9,538 nt of DNA from positions 1-9,538 of the forward strand of contig JAUSQB010000400.1 in assembly GCA_030652715.1 (NCBI GenBank), in the 5' to 3' direction. Made by a program: the position numbers and the translations under genes. The notes beneath the pieces are model-generated. The model did not search any database. It was not told the origin of the DNA and saw nothing but the letters and a program-made list of their open reading frames with translations. The DNA is from Rugosibacter sp. GTDB lineage: Bacteria > Pseudomonadota > Gammaproteobacteria > Burkholderiales > Rhodocyclaceae. Each line of letters starts with the position of its first letter. The first letter of the stretch is position 1. This document shows positions 7,663 through 9,538 of this stretch, piece after piece.

Positions 7663-7685
7663 CATCGAAATACAAGAGACCGCCC

Positions 7686-7922
7686 ATGGACACTACGACA
7701 CTCACTTTGCGCGTTCCCTCAGAAATGAAGGAACAGCTGGACAAACTGGCGAATGCCACCCATCGCTCCAAATCCTATCTGGCCGGCGAAGCCATCCGTC
7801 AATACCTGGACCTTGAGGCCTGGCAGATCGGCGAAATACAGCAGGCCCTCAAGGAAGCGGATGCCAATGATTTTGCGTCCGATGACGAAGTCGATGCCGC
7901 CGTGAGGAAATATGCAGGTTAA
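7686..7922 (+). CDS. Ribbon-helix-helix antitoxin (CopG/RelB/ParD-like)
   Basis: A 78-residue antitoxin. The N-terminal strand TTLTLRVPSEMKEQLDKLA, the helix ATHRSKSYLAGEAIRQYL, and then the acidic tail (EADANDFASDDEVDAAVRKY) form a typical RHH DNA-binding head and a toxin-neutralising C-terminus. The open frame continues upstream to 7449, but the start is the ATG at 7686: AAGAGA lies about eight bases before it and the family begins here. It overlaps the toxin gene by 11 bp, the usual coupled arrangement. It should repress its own promoter, with a candidate palindromic operator just upstream. It is probably autonomous cargo and not part of EPS synthesis. Confidence -1.
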   Translation: MDTTTLTLRVPSEMKEQLDKLANATHRSKSYLAGEAIRQYLDLEAWQIGEIQQALKEADANDFASDDEVDAAVRKYAG

Positions 7923-8199
7923 ATGGCTGCGTCGAGCCTTGGAGAACCTTGACGAAGAAGCGGCCTACATTGCCAAGGACAGCCCGCGCATGGCGGCCGA
8001 GTTAGTGCGACACCTGCAAGACAGTGTTGCCATGCTCGCAGAGCATCCCAACATGGGGCGTCCAGGCCGAATCGCGGGAACACGCGAACTTGTCGTGACA
8101 CGGTTCCCATACATCCTGCCCTATCGCGTGCGCGGTGGTGCCGTAGAGATTTTGCGAGTATTCCATACGGCCAGGAAATGGCCCCAGCGGATGGACTGA
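7912..8199 (+). CDS. ParE/RelE-family toxin
   Basis: A 95-residue basic protein. The helix WLRRALENLDEEAAYIA, the loop LAEHPNMGRPG and the strands GTRELVVTRFPYILPYRV and VEILRVFHTARKWP are classic for the RelE/ParE superfamily, subgroup RelE/StbE-like. Members either cleave ribosome-bound mRNA (RelE) or poison gyrase (ParE); this sequence alone does not decide which. The ATG overlaps the antitoxin's last codons, with GAGG about five bases upstream inside the antitoxin gene, so translation is coupled. The protein looks complete and probably active, which makes the pair a functional type II toxin-antitoxin system. Confidence -1.
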   Translation: MQVKWLRRALENLDEEAAYIAKDSPRMAAELVRHLQDSVAMLAEHPNMGRPGRIAGTRELVVTRFPYILPYRVRGGAVEILRVFHTARKWPQRMD

Positions 8200-8208
8200 C
8201 AGCACCGA

Positions 8209-8240
8209 GGACGGTTTTAGGTCGAAAACCTCATCCGTCC
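8209..8240. terminator. Hairpin between convergent genes, possible bidirectional terminator
   Basis: GGACGG (8209-8214) pairs with CCGTCC (8235-8240), and inside AGGT (8219-8222) pairs with ACCT (8228-8231) around a CGAAA loop, with unpaired TTTT and CAT bulges. It lies ten bases past the toxin stop and about 44 bases from the stop of the convergent phosphatase gene. No T run follows, so it is weak as an intrinsic terminator. Confidence -1.
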
Positions 8241-8283
8241 ACTGGAAGAAAGTTCGGATATCTCTAAAGCAACCAGCACAAAC

Positions 8284-8757
8284 CTAAACAGTCATAGACA
8301 ACCGTCGGATAAGCTGATCGGCAGCGCTTTCAACCAAACTCAGCACATAGTCAAAACCCTCCGGGCCACCGTAATAAGGATCAGGCACCTCATCTTCCGT
8401 ACCTTTGTCGGCGAACTCAAGAAACAAACCCAGACTCTGCCGATGTTCCGCCGGGCAAAGTTTTTCCAGCACCTTGAGATGACCGCGATCCATCGCCAGC
8501 ACATGATCGAACCGAAAAAAATCTTTTTCGGCCACCTGTCGCGCACGCAACGGTGTCAGATCGTAGCCACGCTTGGCGGCAGCTGCGATAGCACGCCGAT
8601 CTGGCGGCTCGCCGCTGTGATAAGCCATCGTGCCGGCAGAATCAAAGGTGAACAAATGCCCCACCCCTTGCTTTTCCGCCAGCGCGCGCGCCACACCTTC
8701 CGCCGTGGGTGAGCGGCAAATGTTTCCTGTGCACACGAAAAGTACGCTTTGTTGCAT
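8284..8757 (-). CDS. Low-molecular-weight protein-tyrosine phosphatase
   Basis: A 157-residue enzyme from the ATG at 8757-8755. The P-loop VCTGNICRSPTAEG has catalytic C9 and R15 (CX5RS), and the general acid is D126 in VPDPYYGG, so all catalytic residues are present. DSAGTMAYHSGEPPDRRA and DHVLAMDRGHLKVL are also family-typical. Members of the Wzb/Etp kind dephosphorylate tyrosine-rich BY-kinases (Wzc-type) and thus control EPS chain length and export. Next to EPS genes that role fits, though no kinase is visible in the window. A longer frame starts at 8796 and would add 13 hydrophobic residues; the family begins at the later ATG, preceded at 11 bases by GGAG. It converges on the toxin-antitoxin pair and diverges from manC. 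Confidence -1.
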   Translation of the reverse strand: MQQSVLFVCTGNICRSPTAEGVARALAEKQGVGHLFTFDSAGTMAYHSGEPPDRRAIAAAAKRGYDLTPLRARQVAEKDFFRFDHVLAMDRGHLKVLEKLCPAEHRQSLGLFLEFADKGTEDEVPDPYYGGPEGFDYVLSLVESAADQLIRRLSMTV

Positions 8758-8841
8758 CACCCAGTACACTCCACAAAAAAATAATCTTGCAGCCAAGCAT
8801 ATCAGCCCTGCACCTCATCTTCATCCAGCCGAGGCAAAGGT

Positions 8842-8884
8842 TTGATAGTATGAATGCTTGAACCATAAAAAGCACCCATATATT
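8842..8884 (+). promoter_or_regulatory. Candidate promoter region of manC
   Basis: Two overlapping -35-like boxes, TTGATA (8842-8847) and TTGAAC (8858-8863), stand before AT-rich -10-like elements (CATAAA at 8864-8869 and TATATT at 8879-8884, the latter 15 bp after TTGAAC). The first pair leaves about 20 bases of leader; the second would make the message nearly leaderless. Neither is close to consensus in all positions. Confidence -1.
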
Positions 8885-8894
8885 GCGCCCTATC

Positions 8895-9538
8895 ATGCCA
8901 GACACTAACGCCCAGACAACTCAATCCGTTACCGCACCCGCCAATCAGCCCCCCGTTGTTCCCGTTCTGCTGTGTGGCGGTTCCGGCACACGCTTATGGC
9001 CGCTGTCAAGATCACAATATCCCAAACAGTTTTTGCGTTTGCTGGGCGAGCATTCCTTATTGCAAGCCACGCTGCTGCGGCTCGAGGGTTTTCCCGGCTT
9101 GGGTCGGCCTGTGTTGATTACCAATGAAGCTCACCGCTTTTTAGTGGCCGAGCAAATCCGCGAGATTGGCATTGAAGCTGATATTCTGCTCGAACCCGCC
9201 GCGCGCAATACCGCCCCGGCGCTAGCGGCCGCTGCGCAATGGTGCCGTCGTGACGGCCAAGCCCCGCTGATGCTGGTATTGCCCTCTGACCATGTAGTCA
9301 CCGACACCGCTGCCTTTCAACAAGCGGTTGCTCTGGGTATGCCGCACGCCGCCGCCGGGCGTTTTGTCACCTTTGGCATTGCGCCGGAACGCCCCGAGAC
9401 TGGCTATGGCTATATCCATCGCGGCAGTGCCATCACCGATGGTTTTGCCATTGATCGCTTTGTTGAAAAACCGGATTTGGCCACCGCCCAAAGTTACCTT
9501 GATTCCGGCGAATATTATTGGAACAGCGGCATGTTCCT
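8895..9538 (+). CDS. manC: Mannose-1-phosphate guanylyltransferase (ManC/AlgA type), N-terminal part
   Basis: Found by direct translation from the ATG at 8895; it runs off the right edge after 214 codons. GDP-mannose pyrophosphorylase makes GDP-mannose from mannose-1-phosphate and GTP. The nucleotide-binding signature LLCGGSGTRLWPLSRSQYPK is at about residues 25-44, followed by QFLRLLGEHSLLQAT, LEPAARNTAPALAAAA, LVLPSDHVV, GYGYIHRG, FVEKPD and YYWNSGMF, all typical of ManC/AlgA. A non-conserved tail of about 20 residues rich in T, Q and P precedes the first strand, so a later start is possible but no better ATG is visible. Full-length members have about 470 residues, often with a C-terminal phosphomannose isomerase domain; that part is outside the window. 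No Shine-Dalgarno is visible at the start. Confidence -1.
   Translation, partial: MPDTNAQTTQSVTAPANQPPVVPVLLCGGSGTRLWPLSRSQYPKQFLRLLGEHSLLQATLLRLEGFPGLGRPVLITNEAHRFLVAEQIREIGIEADILLEPAARNTAPALAAAAQWCRRDGQAPLMLVLPSDHVVTDTAAFQQAVALGMPHAAAGRFVTFGIAPERPETGYGYIHRGSAITDGFAIDRFVEKPDLATAQSYLDSGEYYWNSGMF

Larger units (their letters stand above)
7412..7685. other. Non-coding stretch before the toxin-antitoxin pair
   Basis: No convincing gene in either strand; open frames here lack family features, and one merely extends the antitoxin frame upstream. It contains two overlapping inverted repeats (7509-7534) followed by C7-T6, and a pair of short palindromes at 7642-7662 before the antitoxin, both listed separately. 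Confidence -1.

Noticed and set aside
7449..7685. N-terminal extension of the antitoxin by 79 residues
   Set aside because: The extension has no RHH similarity, and a good ribosome binding site plus the normal family start lie at 7686.
7410..8536. A 20-base near-repeat (19 of 20 identical) at 7410-7429 and 8517-8536
   Set aside because: The second copy is ordinary coding sequence of the phosphatase (the conserved AEKDFFRF part), and the flanks of the two copies do not match, so it is most likely coincidence in A/T-run sequence.
1..9538. CRISPR array, tRNA, rRNA or phage genes
   Set aside because: No regularly spaced repeats and no recognisable RNA-gene or phage signatures were seen on either strand.

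Overview
The window looks like part of an exopolysaccharide (EPS) and exosortase A (XrtA/PEP-CTERM)-associated locus from a Gram-negative proteobacterium. It is most likely a betaproteobacterium, because the gene set and moderately GC-rich codon use resemble loci in that class; that taxonomic call is inference. No exosortase, PEP-CTERM protein or glycosyltransferase lies inside the window, so the link to exosortase rests on five recognisable accessory families.

Left part (1-1455, minus strand): three genes read leftward. A two-TM YdcF/ElyC-type DUF218 protein comes first, then a small acyl carrier protein with a DSM phosphopantetheine site, then the N-terminal part of an exosortase-A-associated alpha/beta hydrolase (type 2) that runs off the window. 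Directly upstream of ydcF (about 1471-1815) is a decayed, truncated IS5-family transposase gene with a possible remnant of its terminal repeat. About 290 bp of non-coding DNA then leads into the rightward genes.

Centre (2105-7411, plus strand): a compact run of UDP-glucose 6-dehydrogenase, a GNAT/FemAB-like acyltransferase, an AMP-forming acyl-CoA ligase and a fold-type-III PLP decarboxylase. The spacing is tight: 39 bp, an ATGA overlap, then 4 bp. Ligase, decarboxylase, carrier protein, hydrolase and GNAT form the recurrent small-molecule module of XrtA loci. Here the carrier protein and hydrolase sit in a divergent unit about 1.5 kb away from ugd, with the IS remnant between the two units. 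A reasonable inference is that the ligase activates an amino or carboxylic acid, loads it on the carrier protein, the decarboxylase modifies it, and the hydrolase or GNAT releases or transfers the product. The product itself is not known from the sequence.

Right part (7412-9538): a 274-bp non-coding stretch with inverted repeats, a complete RHH antitoxin/ParE-RelE toxin pair overlapping by 11 bp, a hairpin-forming intergenic region, a convergent low-molecular-weight protein-tyrosine phosphatase (Wzb/Etp type, a usual regulator of EPS polymerisation), and the 5' two fifths or so of a mannose-1-phosphate guanylyltransferase gene (ManC/AlgA type) running off the right edge. Ugd and ManC supply UDP-glucuronate and GDP-mannose, consistent with an acidic mannose-containing EPS (inference).
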